From Megascapheus bottae (taxonomy: Eukaryota > Chordata > Mammalia > Rodentia > Geomyidae): DNA of 64,000 nt. Positions within the stretch are counted from its first letter, which is position 1. Each line of letters opens with the position of its first letter. A model generated the notes under the pieces. That model did not search any database, was not told where the DNA came from, and worked only from the letters and a program-made list of their open reading frames with translations. The stretch spans positions 13,133,001 through 13,197,000 of the forward strand of contig JANJXV010000013.1 of NCBI GenBank assembly GCA_024803745.1, written 5' to 3'. Made by a program: the position numbers and the translations under genes. Below, in pieces: positions 1 through 10,500 of the stretch.

Positions 1-116
1 ATATGTATTTCTCTAAAATATTGCAAAACAGTATACTAGGAGTGCACCCTTTTAATCTTTACTAGTTATTGTGAGATTGCTGTGTAAGTTAATAAAACAC
101 ACTTGTAAATACATTG
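1..116 (+). other. RAB6A: Probable 3' UTR end and poly(A) site of RAB6A
   Basis: AT-rich, repeat-free sequence carries AATAAA at 91-96, followed about 20 bases later by a GT-rich stretch, as expected for a rightward transcript end. The identity is inferred from mammalian synteny: RAB6A lies tail-to-tail with PLEKHB1. No coding sequence is visible, so the assignment rests on position only. Confidence 0.45.
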
Positions 117-605
117 TTTGCAGGGGAAAAACTTCTGAGTTATAGCTCAGAAAGGGCCTGCTGAATTTATGTTGTAAGCATTACTTAACACAGTATAAAG
201 ATGAAAAGAAAAATAACTTCATACTTCATCTACTCATTGCAACAAAACCCTTCACAGGGAAAACCTTATTGCCCTATCTTCCTCTTCGTATTCCACTTCT
301 CACTTAATGTCACCTTGTAATATTCAGAGAGCACTTGGATTATGTATCTGAATAGAGAAATGCTTTCAGATAATCATTAGCCCACATACCCGTAACTTAT
401 ACTCAAAGATGGGATGAAGTTGTAAAGTGCTTTTATAATACAATATTATTGTTAAAAGCAAGGATTGACTCTTTCGTTTTATTTTGACCTGGCATGTCCT
501 GAAATAAATATCCATTCAATACGTCAGTTGGGTCATATTCTTTATTTGGAGGTAGTTGTGATTTCTGAAAAGGAGGTAAGTATCTTCTTATATTTGAGTC
601 TTTTA
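117..605. other. Unique AT-rich intergenic DNA
   Basis: No repeat family or exon recognised. It lies between the presumed RAB6A end and the first SINE. Confidence 0.5.
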
Positions 606-1003
606 TATATCTTTTTTTTTTTTTTTTTTTTTTGTCTGTTGTGGGGCTTGAATTCTGGGCCTGGGTGCTGTCCCTGTCCCTGAGCTCTTCAGCTCAAGGT
701 TACTGCCTTACCTCCTGAGCCACAGCACCACTTCTGGTTTTCTACTGGTTGGTTGAAGATTGGAGTCTAACAGACTTTAGTGCCTGGCTGGCTTTGAAAA
801 GGGAGCCTCATGGTGGGGAGGGAAATGGAGACCAAGAAATGAGAAAGGGTATCAATGTATGTGTAGTAATTCACCTTCTATCTGGCGAATATAATGTAAC
901 CCTTCTATTAATTACAATAAAAAAATATATGAAAAGAAAAAGGAGCCTAAGATCTCAGCCTTCTGAGTAGCTAGGATTGCAGGCGTGAGCCACCACATCC
1001 AGC
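606..1003 (-). mobile_element. B1-Geo SINE, split by a later retroposon
   Basis: Poly-T start, antisense Geo tail (stretch beginning TGGGGCTTGAATTCTGGGC) and antisense B1 head (CTGAGTAGCTAGGATTGCAG). The B1 part is interrupted between about 797 and 948 by another insertion. Confidence 0.85.
809..936 (+). mobile_element. Short 5'-truncated retroposon inserted in the SINE
   Basis: About 130 bases ending in an A-rich tail after ACAATAAA. It is flanked by near-identical copies of a short site (797-808 and 937-948, ending GGAGCCT). Its 3' end resembles that of the element at 22044-22258. Probably a truncated LINE 3' end, family not assigned. Confidence 0.6.
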
Positions 1004-1023
1004 TTTCTGGCGGAGGAGGGGAC

Positions 1024-1231
1024 ATTATGGGGCTTGAACTCTGGGCCTAGATGCTGTCCCTGAGCTCTTCAGCTCAAGGCTACCACCCTACTCCTTGAGC
1101 CACAGCCCCACTTCTGGTTTTCTAGTGGTTAATTGGAGGTGAGAGTCTCAGGACTTTAGTGCCTGGGCTGGCTTTGAACCACCATCCTCATATCTAGCCT
1201 CCTGAGTAGCTAGGATTACAGTCGTGAGCTG
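1024..1231 (-). mobile_element. B1-Geo SINE
   Basis: Antisense Geo tail followed by antisense 7SL/B1 head. It directly abuts the preceding element. Confidence 0.85.
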
Positions 1232-1301
1232 CTTTTAATATTAATCTTATTTTGGCTTAGCATTCCTCAACTGAAGAATATTTCAGTGTTTTTGTTTGTA
1301 T

Positions 1302-1483
1302 TTTTGGTCGGTAGTGGGGCTTGAACTCAGTGCTGTCCCTGAGCTTTCTCAAGACTAACATGCTACCTCTTGAGTCACAGTACCACTTCTGGTTTTTCTG
1401 TGTATGTGGTAGTGAGGAATCGAACACAGGGCTTCGTGCATGCTAAACAATTACTCTACCACTAGGCCAAACTCCCGGTCCCT
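1302..1483 (-). mobile_element. IDL-Geo SINE
   Basis: Antisense copy: Geo part, then the tRNA-like ID head ending CCACTAGGCCAAACTCCCGG. Confidence 0.85.
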
Positions 1484-2089
1484 ATTTCAGCATAATTTTG
1501 CTGCCAAAACTATATAAATAAAACAATTACTGACTTGATTTCTCATTCCTGCCAAGCTTTTGAATTACCATATGTTTCTTCATCCCTCCCTAGAACTAAA
1601 AAAGGAATGTGGACTCCATAAAAATAGAAACAAATGGGAAAGGCTTCTGGGGTGTCAAAACTCTTAAATTGGGAAGTGGGAGAGTGGCTGCAACTCGAAA
1701 GATAGCCCTGATTCTAGGTTGTAGTGATAAGATATAGTCATGTACTCTGTGGTGACATTTCAGTCACTGATGATGGTCCATATGTATTTTGTGTGTGTGC
1801 TGATGCAGGGGTTTAAACTCAGAGCCATGTCAACTCGTTTAGCTTTTTGCTCACAGCTGGCACACTAGTATTTGATCCTTACCTCTAATCTAGCATTTTG
1901 CTATCAAGTAGTATAATGTAGCACAGCACAGCTTCACTTGTGGTTATGGTAGTATAAATATACTGTGCTGCCAGTCATACAAAGCATCACAAATGCAATT
2001 GTCTACAATACATTGCTTGTAATTTTCCCAAGTATAAGCTTGTAACAGACTTGCTTCTAAGGAATAGAATAATGAAACGTTGCTCTAAA
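1484..2089. other. Mostly unique intergenic DNA
   Basis: Only a faint antisense tRNA-SINE remnant near 1795-1880 is seen. No exon recognised. Confidence 0.4.
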
Positions 2090-2102
2090 ATTAGATTCTG
2101 AG

Positions 2103-2305
2103 GGCTGGGAGTTTGACTTAGTGGTAGAGTGCTTGCCTAGCATGCACAAAGACCCGGGTTCAATTCCTCGGTACCACATACATAGAGAAAAAAAAAGCTG
2201 GAAGTGGTGGAGGTTCAAGTGGTAGAGCTCTAGCCTTGAGAAAGTCCAAGGACAGTGCTCAGGCCCTGAGCTCAAGCCCAGGACTGGAAAAAAAAAAAAA
2301 AAAAG
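2103..2305 (+). mobile_element. IDL-Geo SINE, young type
   Basis: Complete dimer with A tail and 13-base target-site duplication ATTAGATTCTGAG at 2090-2102 and 2306-2318. Confidence 0.92.
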
Positions 2306-2318
2306 ATTAGATTCTGAG

Positions 2319-2507
2319 TCAGGCACTGTGGTTCAGAAGGCTGAAGTCTAGAGGATCACAATTGAAAGTCTCACAGAAAAGTGTGTGAGCTTGCCATTTC
2401 CAGTTTTCCAGGATAAAAGAAAGACTGCAGCATTGCTCAAGTAGAATGCTAATAAAGCAAGAAAGCCTAGTAAAACTGAAGACCTGAGTTCAAGCCGTGG
2501 TTCTGGG
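2319..2507 (+). mobile_element. Old, degraded B1-Geo SINE
   Basis: Recognisable by the order of a B1-like start, the 'caaaGTCT' middle and a Geo ending GAGTTCAAGCC, all diverged. Confidence 0.6.
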
Positions 2508-2535
2508 GGATGAGGAGAATTAGATTCCGAAAGAG

Positions 2536-2800
2536 ACTGTGGCTTAAAATAATTTTATTGTTATTAAGGTGTTCTATAGAGGAGTTACCATTCATATACC
2601 CTCCCCCTCCCCTCTCTCTCTCTCTCTCTTTCAACTATGTCACCCCTTCCTTTGGTTTCCCTGTTTTTCCTTCCCATCCCTGCCTACAAATTACATTGGT
2701 CATTTTCCACATAATGTATATAGAATAGTATGATTACATTGGTTTACCCTTCCTCTCTCTCTTTGTGCACACTCCCACTTTACCATCTCCCTCTCCCCCC
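2536..2800 (-). mobile_element. L1 3' UTR fragment, antisense
   Basis: TTTTATTGTTATTAAGG and TATAGAGGAGTTACCAT match the segment that precedes antisense L1 ORF2 at 38462 onward. It contains a short CT run. Confidence 0.6.
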
Positions 2801-2868
2801 AACAGAAAAAGCAAAAACAAACCTTGCCACCTCCAACAATAACGACAACAACAACAAAAAAAACTCAT

Positions 2869-3050
2869 GGGCTTGGAATGTGGCTTAATGGTAGAGTGCT
2901 TGCCCAGCATGGGATGAAGCCCTGAGTTTGATTCCTCAGTATCATACACAGAAAAGGCCGGAAGTGGTACTGTGGCTCAAGTGAGTGTTCTGGCTTTGAG
3001 AAAGCTCAAGGACCATCCTGTGTCAAGTCCCCAGGACTGGCAAAAAAAAA
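2869..3050 (+). mobile_element. IDL-Geo SINE, older type
   Basis: Head GGCTTAATGGTAGAGTGCTTG, Geo tail and A tail. The older diagnostic CCCTGAGTTTGATTCC is seen. Confidence 0.85.
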
Positions 3051-3315
3051 TTGAAATGACAATGTGTGAGTCCCTAGACATCTCAGTTATGTGTCCCAGT
3101 GTTTTCCATTTAGCTCGGGCAAAGAGCCTGTCGTGGCCTCTTATGCCCAAACCTTGTTTGGGCAGGTTAAGTGACTTGTCTCAAATGGACCAGCTAACAT
3201 ACTGTCACAAGACCTACTGACCATCACTATACCAGAAAGGGCTCTAGAAGATGCTGGGTGACAGATATCCTGGAGAATTAAGGGCCTGCTGGAGGAACAA
3301 AATAAGCCAAAGCCA
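3051..3315. other. Intergenic DNA between convergent genes
   Basis: Contains a MIR-like fragment near 3150-3225 (GGTTAAGTGACTTGTCTCAAA). Otherwise unassigned. Confidence 0.4.
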
Positions 3316-3335
3316 GTTCTAGAACCAATCACATC

Positions 3336-3341
3336 TTTATT
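3336..3341 (-). promoter_or_regulatory. PLEKHB1: Distal poly(A) signal of PLEKHB1
   Basis: AATAAA on the minus strand about 1.05 kb past the stop codon, followed downstream by a GT-containing stretch. Confidence 0.5.
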
Positions 3342-3854
3342 GAGTCTGCAGCTGAGCCACTGGGGCCCCCATCTACAAGGAGATTTTAGTGGGTTACTGG
3401 GGATGCATTTCTATTGGCTTAAAGATAGAAGGGGGAACGTCTAGGAGGAGACTGCTGGGCCAACTAAAGGCAGGCACATGAGAGTCCCCAAGGCTGGAAC
3501 AAAGGTGAGTCAGGCCCTGCAGGGGAAAAAAAAAATTGCATCTTTCCCCAAGTGAGGGGAAAGAGCTTTGAGGGTGAGAGGGCTGAGTTCCTGGGATCAG
3601 AAAGGCATTCCCTGATGAAGCCTCTTCTAAGGTTAAAGGTCTCGAAACGGAGCCCACCTGTCCCTTAACCAGGAGCCCCCAGGATCAGCTCAATTGTTAC
3701 CATAGGAAACAGAACCCTGGAATCTGGTGGTGGGAAGGGTGGAGCTAAGCTCAAGAGTGTTTTAACAGGAGATTGCAGGCCTAATACAACAGGCAAAATA
3801 TTCCTTATAGTTGCAATCACAATCATGCCTCCATTAAAATGCTTACATATCCCC

Positions 3855-3860
3855 TTTATT
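3855..3860 (-). promoter_or_regulatory. PLEKHB1: Proximal poly(A) signal candidate of PLEKHB1
   Basis: AATAAA on the minus strand about 525 bases past the stop codon. It may give a short 3' UTR form. Confidence 0.4.
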
Positions 3861-4384
3861 CAGCAAGCTTTTAGTCTGGAAGCCCACAATGATCTGACTG
3901 CCTCCACTCAGCCCAAATGAATTCCTCTTTAATTCCTTGGACATGCCACAATACTCAGGGCAACAGTATTCCCTGCTTACCTGCCTTGTTCCCTGCCCAG
4001 CATCTCCTAGTCAAAGGACTGGTTGCAGCTTCTTCAAGCGTTTTATTCTTTTCCTTACCAGGCTTGAAGGCTTGGAGTGGCCCCAGGACAGAACAGCTAG
4101 CCTGTTCATGTCTCCAGAGCCTGGAGAATTTGGAGCCATATCAAATTATGTTGCTATTTGTGTAAGAAATGTAGTCGTACGTTGTTTCTGGGGTATCTGG
4201 CCACTGTAGCCTGAGAGGCTAGCCTCCTTGAAGGTGGGAGGTGGAGATTAGGAGCGGGAGGGGGTGATCCAAGCCCAGAAGGGACTAAATGCAGAGGAAA
4301 GCGCCAAAATTAGGCAAGGCTTAGAGAATGGGGTTCAGGAGGAAATGGGGTCTATCGGTGTACACGCAGAGCGAGTCCCACGGC

Positions 4385-4521
4385 TCAGAACCAGCAAGGC
4401 GACCACATGAGCGAGCCGAGAGCCGCGCCAGTGGCAGCCCCTGCCAGCATTCCCATGGCCAGCGGGGCGCCCGAGCTGTAGCAGGGGTCCTCGCGCACTA
4501 TGACGTGTGTCACGCCAGGGC
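4385..4521 (-). CDS. PLEKHB1: PLEKHB1 last coding exon
   Basis: Starts after a CAG acceptor, completes a split Gly codon and reads PGVTHVIVREDPCYSSGAP, then the hydrophobic Gly/Ala-rich tail ending in WSPCWF and TGA (4385-4387). It supplies the membrane anchor. Confidence 0.97.
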
Positions 4522-7500
4522 CTGCGGAGAGAATCCACGAGGGTGGGATGGGAGAGAGTCGAGTTACCCCAGATTCCTTTCTGCTCAGTACAGTGTTAGT
4601 GACTTGGACACAGTAAGGGCTCCACCTCAAAGCTTCCAGATCCACCTCTGCTAGGGGCGATGGTGGAGCTGTGAGCAACACCATACCTGAGAGTGGCCAC
4701 TGGAGCAGAAAGGACGCTGCGGTTGTCCATATTAGCCACTAGGGGTCGCTACCAGCCCAGGATTATTATTTTTTAACTAAGCCATCAGCCTAAGGAGGGA
4801 TTTGGAGACAGCTGAGGTCAGTTCTGGAGAAGGGAGGGCTATTTGAGGGCTTACGATGGAGAAAGGTTTGTGAAGGGCCCAGACTGACTGGCTGTGGGAG
4901 GGGCCTTGTGCAGGAGTGAGCAGGCAGGGGACTTACCTGCATAAGGAGGCCCATAGTAGCTGCGGACGTAAGTGGCCTCGTGGGCGTTGGGCGGCACCAC
5001 CTCATAGTAGTCTTGGTACGGGCTGTAGACACGTACCTGGGGAGTCCAGCCTCATCAGCTACTTAGGAAGTACCTGGCCAGGTTTGGGGCCCCAAACCAC
5101 CCCCACTCTTTTCTCCTCTAGATCGTTCTCAGAAAATCCCATGGTCCTTGTCTTCTAAAACTTTAGCCCCTACTGTAATGCTCTTTCTCCTGCTGGTCTA
5201 CCTTGCTCAAATTTTTTCCATAGTACCCAACTTCCCTCAATAGTCTAGTGGGCTCTTTTGGAAAAATACAATGGATATCTGTCTTCTAGTCACAGGAAGA
5301 ATATAGCCAAGACTCAGGCAGGAAATAAACGGGTTGCAAAGTAGGAAAGGAAATGAAGGGTACAAGTGGAAATAGCTAGAGTAACTATTATCAAACATCT
5401 ACTGTGTAGCAGATCCTAAAAGGAGTGTTCACATGTGTATAGCCTCTGATCCTTAGGCAGACATTATCATCTTCATAGTACCACAGAACTGGAGATTGTG
5501 GTTCAGAAACTGCCAGGGTCCAGAATATACTTCCTGTCCTCTCTCAACCCCATTAGATTTCTAAAGCCTAGCTAAAATGTCACCCACTCCAGGAAACACT
5601 TCAAATTCAGAAAGAGTCCTTGGTGGGTTTTACCAATGATTGTTACCTTTTCTAGGCCTTTTCTGCTTATAATCCTCAAAGTTAGCTATCTAGGGCAAAA
5701 GGCTCATTAATTTGTGTTACCAGCAGGCAGGGCCTAGCATATACCAGAACTAATATATGCTGGATCAATTGGAAGCTCCAATCCAAACATTTTATCCATA
5801 GGGAGCTGACCTGAGGGAGATCAGGATACAATTTTTCCTCTTAGCTCACCTTCACCCTGTCTCTCTCTCACTGGGTTTCCCACCTAAACAGCCCAGTTTT
5901 TTCCTCTTAGAAATCCAGAGGTCCCCACCTCCAATACCTCAAATTGATTGCAACATCTTTCCATCTCCAAAACCTTTTCCTCTTCTCATAAATGTCCCCG
6001 CTGTGCACTCAAACAAGGACTCTTGTTTTTACACACTTGGATTAAGGTCTTGTGATTTTATCTTTTTTTTTTTTTTTAATGGTGCTGGGGTTTAAAATCA
6101 GGTCCTTTAAGCTTGCTAGGCAGGCAATCCACGATTTGCACCATGTCTCCAGCTCTGATTTTATCTTTTTTTTTTTTTTTTTGCCAGTCCTGGGGCTTGA
6201 ACTCAGGGTCTGGGTAGTGATTGTCCTTGAGCTCCTTTTGCTCAAGGCTAGAGCTCTACCACTTGAATCACAGTGCCACTTCCAGCCTTTTCTGTTTATT
6301 CTGTACTGAGGAATCCACATGTATGTTAGGCAAGCACGCTACCATTAAGCCACATTCCCAGCCCCTGATTTTATCTTTGAATACATTTTTCTGTCGATCT
6401 TCTTCCAATAGTGGGAAATGTCTGATAGGGCAATAAATCTAGGAGCTTTATTCAAGGCAAAATTTAATACACCTAGGCCCATGAATGCTGTTATAAATAT
6501 CCAAATGGCCCTGGCAAAGAAAAAAAAAAACAAAATAACCTCCAAAACTTTGGCTTTGGCAACTTAGAAGCTATGAGTAATCTTAAAGAAAATCACTTTT
6601 TAGCCAGGCACCAGTGCCTCATGCCTGTAATCCTAGCTACTCAGGAGGCTGAGATCTGAGGATCATGGTTCAAAGCCAGCGCATGCACAAATGTCCGTGA
6701 GACTCTTCAACAGACTACCAGAAAACTGGAAAACACACGCACGCACGTACACACTTTTCAAAGGGATAATTGAGAAACCAGACTACAAAGGGTTGAAGAA
6801 TGGCTGAGAAGTGAGGGATGGAACCTGCATGTTATAACATTGCTTTAATGAAATCTGACTATTAAACAAGTTTTCCAAGCACAACTTGTGATTTCAAGTC
6901 ACCATGTCATTTCCCTTTAAGAAAATACTTTTTCACCTTCTCTTATTCAGTTATCTAACTTGCCTTTTAGACTTCAATATTTCTTTCCTTCAACTGTAAA
7001 TTCTGTTGGGGTTTCATCTGGACACCATAACCTTTGGTTTCCATTCTTGGAGACCCCTCAAGTCCTAACTGAATTTAGCAAGTACCTAATACATGTTTAT
7101 TGAATTTAGCACAAGTGGCTAAATACAGGACCAAACTGGAACTAAAACCCCTAACTCTGAGTTGAGGTTCAAGGAGAACAAACAATCTGAGGCTCAGATA
7201 AACAATGCGGTAGGTCTTCAGTCTTAAGTAACTACTTGCTGCCGTGTTTTCTCCCCAGGATTGGGGCTCTATGCCCAGAGGATTGGAGAGATTTAAACAC
7301 TCAGACTTACTTTTACTGTTTGGGAAGCTGATGTCCAAACCTGCCTTGCAGCTGCAGTGAGTCAGCCTTGTGAGACTCTGGAGAAAGTGGAAAACACTGC
7401 CTCATGTTCCTCTGGGGTACCTGTTTTTACCCTCCAGATTTGGGAAGCCCAAAAGTAAACTCAGAGATCACGTGACTACAGGGAGAGTTATCCCCAGAGG

Positions 7501-10500
7501 CATTAAGGACAGAACTGGAGGGCTTGATTTCTGATCTCACTGTCTTCTAAGATCCAGCCCTTCTGTGGGCAAGAACAGTGTTGACCAATCAGGAGTGATA
7601 TGCAAATAACCCCCTTCAGCTAAAACTTGGGTGCTTATGTGCCCAATCTTCTAAATCTCATTTTTAGGAACTGTCATTTTAAACAAGGTTGATTCCTAGA
7701 TAGGGCATGGGGAATTGCCTCAGGATGAGAGCTTAAGTCACAGACTTGTGGCAGATGAAGTAAGTGACACAGATTGGTCAAGTTAGCTAACCTCTTAGAG
7801 CTTTTTCAGTTTTCCTATTCTGTTAACAGTCTTTTCTACCCTGCCCTTTCCCAAAGTGCTCTGAAAATGCAGCAGAACAGAGGTTTGCAGCCACATGGCC
7901 CAAGAGCTGCTGGCTCAGTGGTTCTGCACATCACAATGACCAGAAGCTATTTGTGTTTTTTCCTCAGTGTTGAGGATTAGCAGGGCGTGAAGCATGCTTA
8001 GCAAGCCCTCTACCACTGAACCACACCCTCAACCCCAGAAATGATTTTTTTTAGGGCCAGGAGTGTGGCTAAGGTGGGGTAGTGCCTGCCTAACAAGCAT
8101 AAAGCCCTGAGGTCAAATCTGAGCACTAACTACTAAGTGGAAAGTACTTGACTAATGTGTGAGGCCCTGTGTTCAATCTTCAATACCACAAAAATGAAAA
8201 CCTACAGATTTCCTAGGTTCCACCTCAGACTTGTGAAATTAAAGATTCCAAAGGTGGCTGTAGAACATTGGTTGCTGTCCTTTTAGGTTACTATTGCAAT
8301 TCTTTTTTTTTTTTTTTCCAGTCCTGGGCTTGAGCTCAGGGCCTGAGCACTGTCCTTGGACTTTCTCAAGGCTAGAGCTCTACCACTTGAGCCTCAGCAC
8401 CATTTCTGGCTTTTTTCTATGTATGTGGTGCCGAGGAATCGAACCTGGGTCTTCATGCATGCTAGGCAAGCACTTTAACCACTAGGCCAAACTCCCCACC
8501 CCGCTATTGCAATTCTTACACATGCACAGAGCACTGCTAAGAATGAAAAGAGTTTATGGCTGATTAGAAGACCAAAGGTATTTGAACTGCAGTAGTAGAA
8601 TTTGAACTCAAGGCCTCTCACCTGCTAGGTGAGAGGTAGGTACTGTACCACTTGGGCCACTCCCTCAGCTACAGGTCCTTTAACTGGCATTCCTATTGCT
8701 ACCCACACCATGCTGGGCCCTGGATAGGGCACTGGGCCGAGGCCTAAACCCTGATTCCTGAGAAAAAAAATAGGGAAGGGACAGACGCAAACTTCATTAT
8801 AATATGGATTAGTAATGCCATACAGAGGTTTCTTACTCTCTGGTTCATTAGTTTCTTCTTTCCTCTCTCCCTTCCCTCATTCAATGACAATTCTCTGACA
8901 CGCTGCACACTTACTGCTAAGAAAAAGGAGGTTACAGTAGATTGCCCCCCACATTGAGCACTAAGTGAGCACCTGCGGTATCCCCAACCCTGAGCCAGAC
9001 TCTGAGGAACAGAGCTGATCAAACCTAGTCATTGTCTCAGAGAAAGTTCTAGATCTCAGAGGAGACTATAGACAAGTAAGGCTGAAATGACCTCAAGGCC
9101 AGGCAGAATGAAGACTGTACTAATTAAGCACTTGTGCCCTGGACCGTGGAAGAAGTGGTGCCTGAAATCTAAGAAGAAGAAGACAGCCTATGAATGGGCT
9201 TCCGAGTGGAGCAAGAGTGTATCATGTGAACCAGGAAGCTAAGGATTTTGGGTAGCAGAAAGAACAACATGTGCCAATGGCTAGAATTGGGAAAAGCTGG
9301 AATGTGGAGGATGAAGGTGGAGCAGACTGGGTACAGCACAGGGGTAAGAAGTGGCAGATAACCTGGTTCCTGAGCGAAGGGGAGTGGTGGGCGGTCTGTG
9401 AGCAGGAAGGTCATGGGACAGGCAATGTGGGAGGCTCATCCTGGTGGCCAGAGTGGAGGCAAGAGGACTGAGCCAGCACTTACCCAGATCCGCCTCTCAA
9501 CCTTACAGGGGCTCCACGAGCGGGTCACACACCTGACTTTGGGGCAAACCCGGCGGCTCCTGGGTGGGATGGTGGCTCCAGCTGGGGCCTGCTCAAGCCA
9601 CAGAAACCCAAGAAGGAGGAGGGGAGGGAAGGAGGAGTCAGGCCCTTTACACCTGCAGATTCCCAGCTTTCACCAGGCCCTACCAGGCCCCTCTGCCAGC
9701 TGGGAAGGGGTAGGGATTGTGTCTTCTTCTAAGGCCCAATGTAAAGGTGGTGGTAGGGGGTTCAAATGGGACGGGTGCTAAACAACTGCTAAATAAGAGG
9801 TCCAGCAGCCTCTTTCCAGCCCACCCTCCCTCTTCCATGCAGCTAGGACTCCCAGGCTTCCCTAATCTGTCCTCCTGCCCACCTGACCCCCACCACCACC
9901 ACCACCACCACCACCCCTCCTCGTCTTGTCCCTGGCTGCATGGCCTGGTACTGCCAGGGTCAGGAACTACTCTTGGAGCCTCAGATGGGGTAGGGTATGA
10001 GCCCGTACCACGAGAAAGGAGAAAGTGCTGATCATTCCTAGAGAGCACGAGGGCAGAGGGAGCCAAGACACACAGAGATGGGAAGATGTGAGTACCAACA
10101 CAGGCACAAACACACCCCTGCTGTAGCCTGCCCAGGCCCAGAGGGATGTGACTGTGAGGAACAGAATGAGGAAGGACTGACAGCAGGGCCAAGAGAAGTG
10201 GTCAGCACAGCAGTGGGCAGTGGACAGACACAGAAGGGACATGGCAGCTTCATAGAGTCACTGAGTGCAGAACGGTCAGCCCTCTCCTTCCTTCCTCTGC
10301 CTGTTTTCATGAGATTAGCCCTGCTTAAGAGAACTCAAACTCAAGGCTGGGTGAGCCCATCCTGGGTCCTCCTCACTTAAGGTCACAGTCCAGACTTCTC
10401 AATCCTGACTTCCTCTGGTCCATCCTCCACCTGGAAGCCTGTCCACTCTCCACCCCTGCCACGTCTGACCACAGCCTCCCATGCTTAATGCCCCTCACTG

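Larger units (their letters stand above)
3316..4384 (-). other. PLEKHB1: PLEKHB1 3' UTR
   Basis: Repeat-free sequence between the stop codon and an AATAAA on the minus strand at 3336-3341. A second AATAAA at 3855-3860 would give a shorter 3' UTR. The real end is not proven by sequence. Confidence 0.6.

Noticed and set aside
9680..10192. 170-codon minus-strand frame in a PLEKHB1 intron
   Set aside because: Contains a Trp run from a CAC repeat. No domain, and it lies between proven exons of PLEKHB1.
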